Positions 11,554 through 24,220 of a DNA stretch of 64,000 nt are shown one piece after another (position 1 is the first letter of the stretch; each line of letters begins with the position of its first letter). The notes beneath the pieces were generated by a model. It saw nothing but the letters and a program-made list of their open reading frames with translations, was not told where the DNA came from and ran no database searches. This DNA comes from Lolium rigidum. Lineage: Eukaryota; Streptophyta; Magnoliopsida; Poales; Poaceae. The stretch covers positions 209,336,254 through 209,400,253 of the forward strand of contig NC_061509.1 of assembly GCF_022539505.1 (NCBI RefSeq). The letters run 5' to 3'. Both the position numbers and the translations under genes were made by a program.

Positions 11554-13274
11554 TATTTTATTGTATTCCGAAATATTATTCTTATTATTTTCTAATCATA
11601 GGTTGTTTTTAAAAAAAAACTAGTTAAAAAAACTATGAAATATTTTATCCTGTTTTTGCCAACATTTCGTGTTGACTGGCCGGCAACATGTGCGAAATCA
11701 CCGTCACATCATGGCAAAGCCACTTTGGATGAGGCAAATGACTAAATCGACCCAAGGGACCAAGAACTTCTTGTATTCAAGCTTAAGGACAAATTAGAAT
11801 TTGACAAATGGATCATAGGGATCAGAATCATTCTTTTCGCTTTATTTAGTACCAGGTACTACTGACATATAACTAAAATAGAAGTTTATAGTGGTTTATA
11901 GATGCCTTTGAATAGCAGCGGTTTTAGGGGCACACATCAACTTCGTGAAGATTCCAAGAGGCACAAGCCAGTGAAGGGCTAGTTTGATCCAGAAATTGGA
12001 ATAGAAGGTACAATTTGAATTCTAAGAGAAAGCAAGAATAAGGCTATCATAACCTGACAGCCTTTGTTCACCGCGACTATTGCCACATCATTAGACGATG
12101 GACGGTGCCTGGATGGTCCACGAAAGGTACTTTTTCAACGCTCTCACGGATGCAGGCTAATTTCCATCCAGGGGCACACATTTCCGAAGCACGCGGTTTC
12201 CTGCAACAAAAAAGCACCATCACAGCGTGCCATGGCATTGCAATATTTTGTCGTGATGAAAGGAGAGTCATGTCATCGAAGTATAACTCAGAAAATACCG
12301 CCGCAGTTAGCAGCAAGCACCAATAATGCAAAGCAAACCCTCGCTCTATGCTTCCCCAAAACCGTTGCATGCTCTGCACCAAACGATTCCTAGGAAGACA
12401 GATGCTGTTTTTACAAGAGCAAGAATACAAGATATGCCTTTGGGAGCGGGGAGATCTACACCATACAAGTTAGGTAAAAGGAGCCACGCTCGACTTGGAG
12501 GCGTCATATCACGTCACTTTGGAATTCGGCAGATATTCATCTCGTGCAGACCTTTTCCCCAACTTAGCTGTGTCCATGTCCGGTGATGTCTTTATCGTTG
12601 CCGAATGAAGCCATGGACATCGCAGGTCGGTGTTGAAGAGGAATATTCTCAGACAACGGTAAGCAGCAGTCACTCGCCTTGGCTGGCTTCCTGGTCTCGT
12701 TTGCACTTGAGTGGGTCAGAGTGGGAATCCATGGAGATGGAGGGCTAGCTAGCTATCAGCTGCAGCTTATCGATCTTCTTCTCCAGTTAGTTCCCTGCTC
12801 ACGGCACCACCTTGTCTTGTTTCCTTTCCATGGCCTCTCTCGTTCGGTGAGGATTGGGGCAGGCAGTGCAGTGCCTCTTGGACTGGAAAGAGCTCGCCGT
12901 AGGGTTGGTGAGGGGCGGTGGTGGCGTCGGTAGTGGGCTGATGCGAGGTTTCATGGCTGCAATCTATTGCTTCCAGACCCTTTGAGTCATGTAAGGCGTG
13001 TGATGAATGGGAGGAAAGGCTGGAGCCTGCAATCTGAACACAGATTAAAATCAACAGCAGGTCAGCTGAAAAGAGAGGAACATGCATGCCAACAGCATAC
13101 ATGTTGTCTGCTTTCACTAAACCAGGATAAGGAGTTAAGGACCCATCTCTGGTTTGCGAGGTGCTTTAGTTTGAAATAAGTTGAGAGTTTTCAACTATGT
13201 AATTGGGAGGGACTGAGCTAGTACTACTCCTATATTTTATCATTTGCAATGTATAGAGCCATATATATTATCTA
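11554..13274. other. intergenic DNA, no gene recognised
   Basis: About 1.7 kb. Open frames on both strands at 12064-13180 show no domain, no consistent splice structure and no transposon ends. It could be a decayed element or low-copy DNA. Confidence 0.45.
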
Positions 13275-13331
13275 CTCCCTTTGATCCTGTATCTAGACAA
13301 AGTTGAGTTAATTAATATGAATCGGATGGAG
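13275..13331. mobile_element. Stowaway MITE, short and decayed
   Basis: Left arm ctccctttgatcctgtatct, right arm gaatcggatggag, TA at both ends; 57 bp. The right arm has lost part of its match to the left. Confidence 0.65.
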
Positions 13332-13465
13332 TACTAATATTTATAAATATATGCAGGTATCTGGGTCCTGCAACCCTTGTTTTTGTTGGGCCTCCCTTTG
13401 ATCTAGTCTAGTATAAAGGTAATTCTTTTCTTAATGAGGCAGTTAGTCTGCATATTTTGAGTGGA

Positions 13466-13789
13466 GATTTGGTGAACATGGGCATTAGTGATCTCCGTTA
13501 AAAAAAATCAAAAACCATAGTTTTGAGTTTCAAAAAAATCCGCATATAGTCCATGATGTATCCCACAAACGTGCAAAATATCAATTCTAAATATTTTATA
13601 TTCTAAGTTACACAAAAGCACAAAATAAAAAGAATTTCGGTTTGAGATTTTGCATTATTATGAGATGTATCACTGGCAAAAACAATCTGAAAATAAAAAA
13701 TATATTTTCAGATTTTTTTTGGTAACATCAAAAATACCTTTTAGTTTTGTTTAAAATGGCGAGAGCACTAGAGCCCAGGAGCAAAATGT
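13466..13789. mobile_element. possible fold-back MITE, about 324 bp
   Basis: The left end atttggtgaacatgggcatt resembles the reverse complement of the right end, attttgctcctgggctctag, and both continue into tagtg. The interior is AT-rich and non-coding. No convincing target duplication was found, so the class is open. Confidence 0.4.
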
Positions 13790-14697
13790 ACTTTCTGGCA
13801 TATTTCCATCAAGAGAAAGTAGGTTTGCCGTCTACAACATCCCACTGGACCAGCGAGATTCCATTGATGTTTCAACCGAAGTGCCATCTCAAATAGAGAA
13901 TTGCCACAAAATATCAGAACAATTCATCTAGCGCAAACATTGAGCAGTTAATAGTTTGAGAAATAATGATTCTTGTATAGTCTATCTATTATATACTAAA
14001 AGCAAAATACGGATGTTTAAAATAGAGATACCACATTAATCCACATCATCTCAATTGTCTCAATGGTTAGATCTAAATTTTGTGGCTAAGATTTAATGAA
14101 AGAATATTAATAACGTAACCGTCCAAGTTCCGGTTGACACGTGAGCCGTAGCTGGCTAAGTATATTTGGAAAAGGAAATGCAACAAAACAAAACAGTCCA
14201 GATAAAAAAGAAAAAAGAGATTCGCTACCAAGCCAGGTTGGTAGGATCGGAATAGAGGAGTCCGTTCAGAAATAAAGACGTGATGCACTAGCTTAGTTCT
14301 TTGACGGAATAGAGGAGTCCGTTCAGAAAAACATGACTGCTTTTTGCTCAGAAAAAAAAAGATCCGTCAAAGAAAAAAAATCCGATGCAATAGCTTAGTT
14401 ATCAAGGACCTTAAATTGTGATTTTGGACAGGATGATTTTCTACGATTTTAAGTTCTAGGCCTGAATTTATTTTTTTCTAGACGAAAAATAAATCATGGC
14501 AAACAAATTAGGGAATGCCGAGAAACGAAAGGCGAAAGGAGGGACGATCGGTGGAGCGATGAATGTCGGCCGATGACTAAGTGGTCGATGCGCCAGGGTC
14601 TATGGATATTCGGAGGTCGTTGTTAGCAACATCGATCGGTTGTCGTTAGCAGCGTCGGACGATCCATGACTCCAACCACTCTAGGTCGTTGTTACCT

Positions 14698-15788
14698 GGC
14701 TTGAGCGCCGCCGCCTCACCCGATGCTTCTAAGCTAACCGGCGTCCCAAGATTTATGTGGTGGTGAGTAGCACAAGCTCGCGGTGAAAATCGTGTATGGC
14801 CTCCTCCGCCCCATTGGCTTAGAGACCGACGACCCAGTTCGCCGTCCCCGTGGTGAGCGGAAGAAGGAAATTCGACACTGCCAAGCAAGTGACCCTGGTG
14901 TCCGTTACGAACTACGCTTGAAACCAAGTAAACAGTCGACACTAACATTTTAAAATATTATTTTAAACTTTACAATAGAGATACCTTTGAGAGAAGGGTA
15001 AAATAAGGTAAAGAGTTTTATCATGTAAGACAAGAATTCACAAATGCAAAACGATGATCACGATTAGATTTATAAATAATATGTTTTCGCGTGCAGATGA
15101 CAAATGCCTACTTAACCAATTCAAATAGAGCAAATACTAACATACTAGAGCCCAACCTAAGTTATTCCAACAACTTTAAATCTTTAATATTGTTTTAACA
15201 TCATGTTAGAGGTTTAAAAATTCTTGAGAGCTTGAAAACTGCAGGCTTGAGCACCGCCACCTCACCCGATGCTTCTAAGCTAACCGACGCCCCAAGGTTT
15301 ATGAGGTGGTGAGTACCACAAGCTCGCGGCAAAAAGCGTGTATGGCCTCCTACGCTCCATTGGCTTAGAGACCGACGACCCAGTTCGATGTCCCCGTGGT
15401 GAGCGGAAGAAGGCAATTCGACACTGCCAAGCAAGTGACCCTGCTATCCTATACGAACTATGCTAGAAAGCAAGTAGACAGTGGATACTAACATTTTTAA
15501 ATATTATTTTAAACTTTACAATAGAGATACCTTTTAAAGAAGGGTAAAATAAGGTAAAGAGTTTTATCATGTAAGACAAGCATTCACAAATGCAAAACGA
15601 TGATCACGATTAGATTTATAAATTTAATATGTTTTCGCGTGCAGATGACAAATGCCTACTTAACCAATTAAAATAGAGCAAATACTAACATACTAGAGCC
15701 CAACCTAAGTTATTCCAATAACTTTAAAACTTTAAGATTGTTTTAACATCATGTTAGAGGTTTAAAAATTCTTGAGAGCTTGAAAACT
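14698..15788. repeat. two-copy tandem duplication (about 545 bp units) inside the Helitron
   Basis: Unit 1 (14698-about 15241) and unit 2 (15244-15788) align end to end with an offset of 546 bp. Both start ggcttgagc, pass through the acgacccagttcg block and end gagcttgaaaactg. Differences are scattered substitutions and small indels. Confidence 0.88.
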
Positions 15789-15885
15789 GAGAGATATTTA
15801 AGAAACTATAATAGATCAATAACTTTTAGACAACTAAATAATAGTGAGTGTCATTTGGAAATCTGGTCAAGCTATATGTAATACT

Positions 15886-16655
15886 GATGACATGAAAGCG
15901 AAACTTCTATTTCTTTGGTGGCAGGCTTGGCATATGAGAAATAACTCAATTTTCAGAGATGGAAAATGCAGCGTGGAACAATCAGCCAACTACATTCAAT
16001 CATACTTATCTATGTTTTTGCAGATAAAAGATCCAGAACTTGAGCAGGATTATAAAGGTAAGAAGCCTATGATTCCTATGGGTGATGGGCTGCCAAAACA
16101 CCCAAGGGAACCACCTGGGGTTTGGACAAGACCTGAAGAAGGTTGGCACAAACTAAACGTGGACGCTAGCTATCTACATGATGAAAACACTGGTTCTTGG
16201 GGTGCTGTCCTCAGAGACTATGAAGGGAAAGTGGTCATGTCGGCTTTGGGGACTATTCCCCGTTGTCAATCAGCTGAAACTGCAGAAGCAATAGCAGTCC
16301 GGGAAGGTATAAAATCTATTATCCCGATGGCAACAAACCCTGTGATTGTTGAAAGTGATAATAGTATAGTGGTGAATAAACTAAAGTCAGCCATGGGGAC
16401 CAGATCTCAAATTTCTTTCATCCTGTCAGAGTATAGAGATTTGCTTATTCATCTTCCTGATTACAAAGTCCTAAAAGTAAATCGAACAAATAATATAGTG
16501 GCTCATGATTTAGCTAGCTTTGGTCATAGTGTGTGGAGTGGGGGTGTATTACTGAGCGCGATTCCTCCCTGTTGGATCAGCTCAAAAAGATTGTAACGAC
16601 AGTTGTAAGCATGACTCTCAAGTTTAAGTAATACACACCAAATTAAAAAAAAAGA
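15886..16655 (+). mobile_element. 5'-truncated L1 LINE 3' end with RNase H domain
   Basis: The insertion ends in an A-rich tail (about 16643-16655) and is bounded by the perfect 13-mer tatatgtaatact at 15873-15885 and 16656-16668. Its open frame (to the stop at 16594-16596) encodes the C-terminal RNase H of an L1 ORF2. The acidic residues are visible in KLNVDASY, AETAEAIAVREG and VIVESDNSIVV, followed by NIVAHDLASFGH. Before it lies the LLFLWWQAWHMRNNSIF block common just upstream in plant L1s. The first 14 codons of the open frame (15844-15885) belong to the Helitron, not the LINE. A host RNase H-like gene is less likely given the tail and duplication. Confidence 0.88.
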
Positions 16656-16938
16656 TATATGTAATACTCAGGAATTCGCTGTCTCTTCCAATCAACGTGT
16701 CGTACAAAAGAATTAAATTTCTAGAATGATATTTCGATTATATATGATTCCGTATGTGAATGACCACACAACAAATTATTGAGATTGTACTTTTCCTAGA
16801 TGACATATCAATAAAATTAAATGTGTATGTTTGCTTACTATATTACAAAATATAACTATTAGCTTCCAGTCTCATGACATTTGCGTCTATAAAATTTTAA
16901 ATTTATATTTCAAACAATTTCAAGAGATTCAAAGTGAT

Positions 16939-16958
16939 GCCCTCGCATATGCGAGGGC
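16939..16958 (+). terminator. 3' terminal hairpin of the Helitron
   Basis: gccctcgcatatgcgagggc is a perfect 20-nt palindrome placed just before CTAG; in Helitrons this structure marks the end of the transposed strand. Confidence 0.9.
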
Positions 16959-16969
16959 CACTATGCTAG

Positions 16970-18934
16970 TTGCATTAAAACTAGAACTAGCCTTGCAGCA
17001 AGTCACCAGAAACGATGGAGTCACACCCAGGCACGTGGCTGGGTAGAAGAGACGTAGTGGAGTATATGATAAAATTATGTGCAATCACAAGCAGCATGCT
17101 GATCAAATAGCCTTTCTTCATACCAATAATGTACTGAGGCCCACATATATTCTAGAAAAAACAAAGATAGGTAAGGAATTTGATAACAGAACTTCCAGTG
17201 GGAAAACCGGAATTGCTGAAGACACCTGTCAGTGTAAGAACATTTGGTCCACGCTCAAAGTGGCAGAATGATTGGCTTCTAATCTGTATAGATACAAAAA
17301 GAATAATACTTCCGAGTTACAACTCTTTGATTTCTTGAGCACTAGACAGGGAAGAGTGATGGATGCATGCTCGCAAATAATTACTGTGACGTCCACTCCA
17401 GCTATAAAATCCTTACAAAACACTTCACTGATCACTGCCCTGATCTGGCCCATAAACATTTGCCTTCTAAACAATTTAATAAGAGGAAGAGGACGCACGC
17501 CCCGATAGTTATCAGTAAGCTGGTGGTCTTCAGGGGTCAGCTCCTATAACTGGTTGTGTCATCAACCCAAAGGAATGATTTGAGAGGGACAGCAGGCACT
17601 TTTCATAAGGCTCTTGTTTAGAGAGGGATAAACAACTTTGGGTTGCATTGTTAAAAGAATTGTGTTTCCTATGCCGCCACCCTATCCCCATCCGTGGTGC
17701 AGGACACCCATTCTGCACTCCAGATAGTTAACTGAGAAAGCATGGACAAGAGAATTTTTCTTTTGTAGGCTCAAGACTCAGTGTCAAATGGTCATTGGGG
17801 TGAGATGTCAACCTAAGTGGGGTGGCAAAAGTTTTCAACTTGAGCTTCGACAAGAGACAGGAAGAATCACCACCCCCACCGCCTCCCCTCCCTATCCTAT
17901 CCACATTTACAACATGGTTAAGAAGAGCAGAAGATCATAATCAAGGAAATCAGGGCCATCACGCCTACTAATAAAGGTCCTTTCTTAGGCGAACTAATAA
18001 AGCTCCTCAAGTGGTTTATATTATATCTATGTGAATGACTACACAAGGACCCTCCACCTTTAGGAAAGGGAGAGAGACAAAACACGGATAGGCAGCATTA
18101 AGCACGCGCATGATATATTCTAATAGAAGAGGCAAATCACATCAGCAGCGAGGCCCAGCGTACGGTGAACCTAATGACATGCAAATAAAGGAGTTTTGCT
18201 TGTTTAACTCCAAGTTGACCTCGCTGTGAAATGTGTCAACCACTAGAATAATATAAGAATAGAAGCCTGAAGGCAAGGACAATCAACTCTCTCCCCCTTG
18301 ATTTGAAAGATTGTCAAGCGTGAAGGTTCCCCACTAACGATCTAAATAGGTTGGTGGAGGTCGACAACGATGGATGAAAACAACACGTTGAATAGTGGCT
18401 TGGATCTACAGGTAAGTGTGTAGTACATTCATGTGTGGCAAACTATGTGATGGAAGTGTGGAAGTTTTGGACTCTTGTTGCGCCTCTCCCCTGTCGTGAC
18501 ATGGAGCAAGAGTACATGCTCACTCTGATTAGGTCAAAGGCTTTGAGCACTCTGCTGAGGAAGATAGTCAACAGGCCAGTCATGTCTCTTGGAAGGTCCC
18601 ATATTGGTTTTATGTCTTCGGACTCATCTTGGTGCCAGAGCTAGTGGCTCCATCACCAATTGTAGCTAGGTGTGAATATGTACTAAATGACAGAATATGA
18701 TGCATATCATATTCAAATTATCACTTCATATGTGTGTGAACTGAATATCTCTCTGGACTCAGAAAATGTTTAAGTATGAGCCACAACTTAGTTGATTTAA
18801 GAAGCATGTAGTGTATGTATACAAGTACAAATACGGAAATTGGATGAATTTGCTGGCATCCCTGGAGATTAAGGAAATAAAATGTGATACAAATAAAATT
18901 TACCCGGAGAGACTAGGCTGCCGTATCTCTTCTT
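16970..18934. other. intergenic DNA, no gene recognised
   Basis: Nearly 2 kb without recognisable domain, splice pattern, LTR or terminal repeat. Small open frames (for example 17229-17508 and 18435-18644) look random. Confidence 0.5.
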
Positions 18935-20189
18935 AAACCTTCTTGGGCTACCCGGGAGTCATCCTTGCTAAGACGGTCCTCATGGCTACCGGTATATACC
19001 ACGCTACAGTCATACCGCTGCCTAAATGGGCTAGAGACAGGATCATAAAGATTGCCAGGACCTTCGTCTGGGCGGGGGACGAAGGAGAACATGTGGCTCA
19101 AGGGAAAGCCCTCGTGAATTGGAAAACGGTGTGCAGGCCGAAGACTCTGGGGGCTTGGGAATGCCGGATATTGAAAGATCTGGAAGAGCCTTGGCCTTGG
19201 CTCCAATGGACTGACCCTGAGCGTATGTGGGCGGGATCAAAGCTTCCCTGTGACGAGACTGACATGGCGCTTTTCAGGGCCTCCACCAAGATCACTATTG
19301 GCAACGAAAAGCTTACCTCCTTCTGGCACGACAACTGGTGTGGACGGGGCCCCATTTCAACTTGGGCGCCTGACCTTTTCAAGATCGCCTCCAGGAAAAA
19401 CCGCACGGTTGCCAAAGAGTTGAGAGACAACAACTGGATCCGCTCTGTCAACAGGATAAACACTCCCACGCAGCTGGCGCAATATTTGGAGCTTTGGGAC
19501 ATCATCCAAGCCGTCAACCTGGCCCCTGAGCAACCAGACTCCATTTTATGGACTCTCACTACCGACTCGACTTACAGTGCCAGCTCTGCTTACAAGGCTC
19601 AGTTCTTCGGTGGCCAGGCTAGATTTCTCGCAACAAAGATTTGGGCTGCTCACGCCGAACCGAAGTGCAAGCTTTTTGGATGGCTTGCCCTGCATGGAAA
19701 GCTGCTGACTGCTGATATGCTTGCCATTAGGGGCTGGCCACATGAACCTCTATGTCCTCTATGTCTACATGCGCCCGAGACGGCCAACCACCTATGCAAA
19801 GACTGCCCCTTCACCATTTCCATTTGGAACCGGATGAAGACCTGGGACAACGATGACAGCCCTGATAATCGCCACGTCCACCAATCCATCACTGAGTGGC
19901 GGGATGACTTGATCTCTGGAAAGGCTACAAAGGAACAAAAACGCATCAGCGGCCAGTTCCTATATGTTCTTTGGAATGCTTGGAAGGAACGAAACAGACG
20001 CATTTTCACTGGGCGCCGCCTTACCTATCTTGAGGTTGCCGATATCGCAAAGGAAGACGTCCTCCAGAGGGACCGTGCCATCAACGGCTTCGGGCTGGCC
20101 ATACCGGCCGAACCTGACTGACCTTTTTCTCTCTTCTTTTTATTTTTCTTTGCGTGGTTTTCTGGGGCATATTCCCACCTTAATCTAAA
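18935..20189 (+). pseudogene. L1 LINE 3' portion (zf-RVT domain), split by a Helitron
   Basis: The open frame to the stop at 20119-20121 is the C-terminal third of an L1 ORF2. It starts with the post-RT stretch VILAKTVLMATGIYHA and PLPKWARDRIIKIARTFVWAG, and contains the zinc-binding reverse transcriptase module: KLFGWLALHGKLLTAD, then CPLCLHAPETANHLCKDCPF, then IWNRMKTW. The reverse transcriptase itself is missing (5' truncation near 18935). The non-coding tail runs to 20189 and appears to resume at 24454 after the Helitron, ending with the cttaatgaaaagg ... gctcctggcgg string common at grass L1 3' ends. The frame is open but has no start of its own. Confidence 0.85.
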
Positions 20190-20547
20190 CTAGTTGAATA
20201 CCCGTGCGTTGCAACGGTCACAAAATTTTCTTAGTCCACACACACATATATAAACATAATACTGCATATAAACATTCTAATTAACGTGCAAATTAACACA
20301 TTTGGAAAACATCAAAATTCCACTTCTATAAAAAGCTATAGTACATGTTCATAAAAAGAATAAAGCTATTAACTAACATTTACTCCCTGTACGGTTACAA
20401 TAAGGACCTATTCACCCAAAGTGTGACCAACAATGAACACACTCTTCCTCTTTCATCGATCAGTATCTCGCCTAGTACTGCAACCCCAGACCTACCGTGC
20501 CACGACAGCTCAATGCTTTCCCTCGTTAGATAGCTCCTCATGACCTA

Positions 20548-20626
20548 CTCCCTCCGATCTCTTTTTGACTCGGATTTAATACAACTTTGTACTAAATTCG
20601 AGTCAATTAAAAAGGACCGGAGGGAG
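20548..20626. mobile_element. Stowaway MITE, 79 bp, well preserved
   Basis: Arms ctccctccgatctctttttg and its near-complement ending aaaaaggaccggagggag; TA on each side (20546-20547, 20627-20628); inner arms gactcg...cgagtc. Nested in the minus-strand Helitron. Confidence 0.92.
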
Positions 20627-21176
20627 TAGTATGTTGGCCATGTTGCCAGCAAGCTCAAGCCGCTCCAATATTGTCTCGCATGTCACAAGTATGGATAGGA
20701 ATATTTTATATAGAGGAGCGAGCGTACATTGTGAGACATAGTCAACCAAGGTTGGCGCTTTACTGTGACATCCGCCAGACGGGGGGGGCGGAAGAGCTCG
20801 CATCACTCAGATTTTCGCTGCCCTATACATGCAAATGAGCTACACATCAGAATTTTTGGTTCATATGCAACTAAGTAAAAAATGAATTGAAAGGGGAAGT
20901 ACCTAGTAGCTATCCATGACCGTGGAAGTACCAATGGTAGAGGGGAGAACCTGCAATATCCGTTCAACGAAAGATCACAGAACTTCACTTGTATGAATGT
21001 TGGGAAATTCTTGGTAATGCACTTTGTTTTCTTGCTTGCCTAAATTTTTTTTTTGGACAGTCCGGAAGGATATATAGCGGCCTAGAGGGATGGATGCTAA
21101 CTGAATGGCTGCATGGTAGGCACCGCACAATTGCATTAGTCAAATGCAGCAGCTGAGGCAAAGAACATTAATTTAC

Positions 21177-21616
21177 CTTGAATCGATTGCAAGGTCCCTG
21201 CAATGTTTGCAGCTTGGGGGGTGACAACGAACCACTGAATCTCATCAACGAGGGTCGGGAAGCTCCCAGTGATACTGAAAACATGTTTCCAGTGAACCAC
21301 ATGACACACAAGAACCTCCTATACAACTGCAGGATCAATTCATAGTTTCGGACAGAGCGCTCAGCTGCTCACTAACCTTGGAGGTGTTGTACACTGGGGG
21401 AACTTGATGCTGATGAAGTACTCTGGTACGATTATTGTGTCCATGTCCGTGCTCCAAAAAATGTACCGTCGTGGATTCTACATGTTGCTGACATCTCTAT
21501 TGTAGTTGTTACCGCTGAAGTAGAACTGAGAGGACCCGACCATAATGGCCTCTGGCCGACCCATCAGCACACGACATAGCACGATATGTGTCTCATCCTA
21601 CTTGGTTAGCATCCCA
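21177..21616 (-). pseudogene. captured fragment of an RCD1/SRO-type PARP-like gene (two exons)
   Basis: Exon A (21616-21377) lies between a polypyrimidine-AG acceptor and a gttagt donor. It encodes THIVLCRVLMGRPEA, SSQFYFSGNNYN, NPRRYIFWSTDMDTIIVPEY and FISIKF, which match in order the inactive-PARP domain of plant RCD1/SRO proteins (HMVLCRV...G, QF, WS/N.(H)MNTHI.PEY, SFK). A TAG at 21480-21478 and a one-base shift near 21595 break it. Exon B (21274-21177, AG before and GT after) reads GSFPTLVDEIQWF...TPQAANIAGTLQSIQ, whose spacing resembles the RST domain that follows the PARP-like domain in this family. In the living family these proteins act in stress signalling through transcription-factor binding; this copy is a non-functional Helitron passenger. 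Exon B is the less certain of the two. Confidence 0.7.
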
Positions 21617-22799
21617 CTGAACAAAAAGAACTTCACAAACGTAAGCATTCAGAACATATTCCAACCTCCTCTAGTTCTGCACATTTTGTAGTAAAAACTA
21701 ATGCATTAATTAAGTGTTCCCCATTTCTTTCAGCTAGGAGTATTTCATATTTATCTCTACGTAAATTGTAAGCCTACAAAATTTTATGAACAGTTTTAAT
21801 ATCTAGAAACCAACATGGATTCAATTGATATATGGTGACGACTATGGATATAAATGAATAGCTAGAAAAGGAACTTCTAAATCTATTAAATGATCAATAA
21901 ATCGGAAGTATTGGTAAAACATGAATATTCTCAAACACAACAGACGTATCTATGCACTCTGTGACTATTCCCCAAATGGTAAACTATGTTTGATGAATTT
22001 CACTCAATTATTTTCATGAATGCCATCAAACAGAACCACACATTAGGAAGGTCGAACCATTGTGATGAGAGTGATTTATCTTGGGAAGTAAGACCTTCAG
22101 AGTTCTGGATAACCTTGACTTGCCTTTGCTGTTCTCGACTACAAGACGATATATGGATTAAAATAGGAGACAAGATCACAGGGCACTTTCCTGCAAAGTA
22201 AGCAGCTGTCGTGATTGACACGTGACGTACCTTAGTAGAAACAGAGAACGGATTCTTGTTATTTTGTATTTGATTTGCTGAGAAAGTTTCAGATGAATGC
22301 AATGGAGAAAATTCAACTGCTGGTACTGCAGCACCCAGACCGCCCCGATCCCCTATCTCTCTCTCAACCTCCAATTCACCGCTGATTCTGGCGTCCTTAG
22401 CAGCCTTCTGTTCGCCAGCGCTCACCCATCTCATATGGCCAGGACGGCAGGAGGCACCTCCACAACAACCAGATCTTTACCGCCGCTTCCTAGGTTCAAT
22501 AAATCTAAAAGAAAGATGAAGAAAAGGAAGATCACAGTAATATGGCTGCTCCCTGCAGCAAATATATCATGTGGCTCACTATACCTATGAGAATGAATAA
22601 AACTAATCCTAGCCAGTTGGTAATCTAATCAACCAGATTCAGGACATATAATAATTCTGCAACAACCCTTACTTGCTGATGATGTAGTGGCCATGGTGCT
22701 GTGATAGATCAGCCTTATTGTCAATGCTAGGCAACATATGTGGGGAGTTGTCGTCCCTTTCACAGTGGCACCTTGTCCCTTGTAGGAAACTGCATACAA

Positions 22800-24220
22800 G
22801 GTAGTCGCTCCTTCGAACACCTGCATGGGAGTCCGGAGCACCATCGAACTTGCCGCCTAATCGATCATCCTCGTCATCCACAACCTCGCCACTGTGCTTA
22901 ACAACAAAGGCAGCACCCAACACCTAGTCGAAGTGTATCTGAAGCAGCAACAATATGAATGTTCAGAATTTCACATAGCAATTTTAGTGTCAATGGAGGA
23001 AGCACCTTGCAGCATGCCAAGAAGAAATTCCGTTGTCTACCACCAATTGGGCAGCGTGCCACCCAATACGGGGTGACTTGCACAACTTGATCCACTGCTT
23101 CAAGCTGCCATGCACAACATGTTGTACATAACCTAGCAGAATTTTATTCACCAATAGAGTGCCCGGGAGATAGCAATATAGCTCTAGGAAACATAGGATC
23201 GGTCGTATGTAGATATAAGTGCGGAAAAAGAAAAACTTTAACAGAGAATTTACCCTAGCATCTTAGTAATTGATGGTGTTAACAAAAGTGAAGCATACAT
23301 TCAAGAAATTAATGAACATAAGGAGTATAGGATGGGAGGTGAAGCAACTATCTCAACTTAATTGCTTCATAATCATTCGTATGAATGAATAATCTGGAAT
23401 AAGGTCACTCGCCTAGCCATTGCTGACGGCTCCTTGCTTTCTCTTCTCGGATTGACACCATCGTATAAAGGGCAGTTGCAGCACTAATTTCTATGAGTGA
23501 TACCGCTCTCATCTTACCTGCAGAAGAAGCACACAAAATTAAGATATATCAGGCTTCTTCTATTCCCATAAAACTTTAAATCTCAGAATACTTAGTGCAT
23601 TTTGCCTGTAAAAGTACAGACCTGACCAGCAAGAGCTTGCAGATCATTGAACATTGCAAGTTGTCTAATAGAAGCACGCCCTGCCTTGTCTTGCAACCAG
23701 TGATGTCCGACAGTCATAACGGCAGCTGCTTGCCGGCCTAACGAAGAGCCCCATGATTCAGCGGAAGTTTCATACTGTAGGAGATTCAGTATTGAAAATT
23801 CATATCATGTCCCTGATGCGAGGTGCGTGAGTGCCACACACGCATTAGGGAGGGTGTGCGTACCCGTCGATGTCATGCCCGGCCACGCTCCGATATGGCA
23901 CGCCCAACACCTGCAGCACGGCAATGAATCCCTTCGTCAGGAGTGACATCGCCGCCTCCATCCAGTGGTCAGCCGACTCCATCCGTTTCCCCATGGATGG
24001 CATCGAGATGGCGGATTTGCTGGCTAGCGCTGGCACCGGACCCTCTCCGAAAGAGATCACGCTCACCCACATCCATCCCGCTACAACACCTCCCGCGCCA
24101 CCGCGGCTCTCTCGATCGAGGAATGTTTCGAATTGTTGAGAGCAACTGGAGGGCGAAATAGGGCTCGAGCGCGGCGGAGGATACGGGAAGCGTTGCAGCG
24201 CGTGGTATGGGAGGCGGCAT
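22800..24220 (-). pseudogene. captured exons of an unrecognised gene inside the Helitron
   Basis: Exon-like segments on the minus strand: a first coding stretch ending SLLTKGFIAVLQVLGVPYRS...DIDG at a donor (23864/23863); an exact 153-bp exon 23774-23622 (51 codons, phase 0, no stop) containing LGRQAAAVMTVGHHWLQD and RQLAMFNDLQALAGQ; a segment about 23518-23412 with MRAVSLIEISAATALYTMVS; then LKQWIKLCKSPRIGWHAAQL near 23095-23010 and a piece near 22924-22812 with VLGAAFVVKHSGEVVDDEDD. Borders look like AG|...|GT. I do not recognise the gene. The unbroken 51-codon exon suggests capture was recent or the pieces are still transcribed. The segments may come from more than one gene. Confidence 0.5.

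Larger units (their letters stand above)
13985..16969 (+). mobile_element. non-autonomous Helitron, 2985 bp
   Basis: The 5' end is TCTATTATATACTAAAAGC preceded by A (13984). The 3' end is CTAG (16966-16969) followed by T, seven bases after a perfect 20-nt palindrome at 16939-16958. These are the defining Helitron features (TC start, 3' hairpin, CTRR end, insertion between A and T, no target duplication). No Rep/helicase gene is present, so it relies on enzymes from elsewhere. It carries a 545-bp direct duplication and a nested 5'-truncated L1. Confidence 0.88.

Noticed and set aside
12064..13179. Possible protein-coding gene from overlapping open frames
   Set aside because: No recognisable motif, no consistent strand or splice pattern.
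15844..16596. A host RNase H-like gene
   Set aside because: The A-rich tail, 13-bp target duplication and L1-type motif order show that it is a truncated LINE.
18943..20121. An intact 392-residue host gene
   Set aside because: The sequence is the zf-RVT end of an L1 ORF2; there is no promoter or start context and it begins mid-domain.
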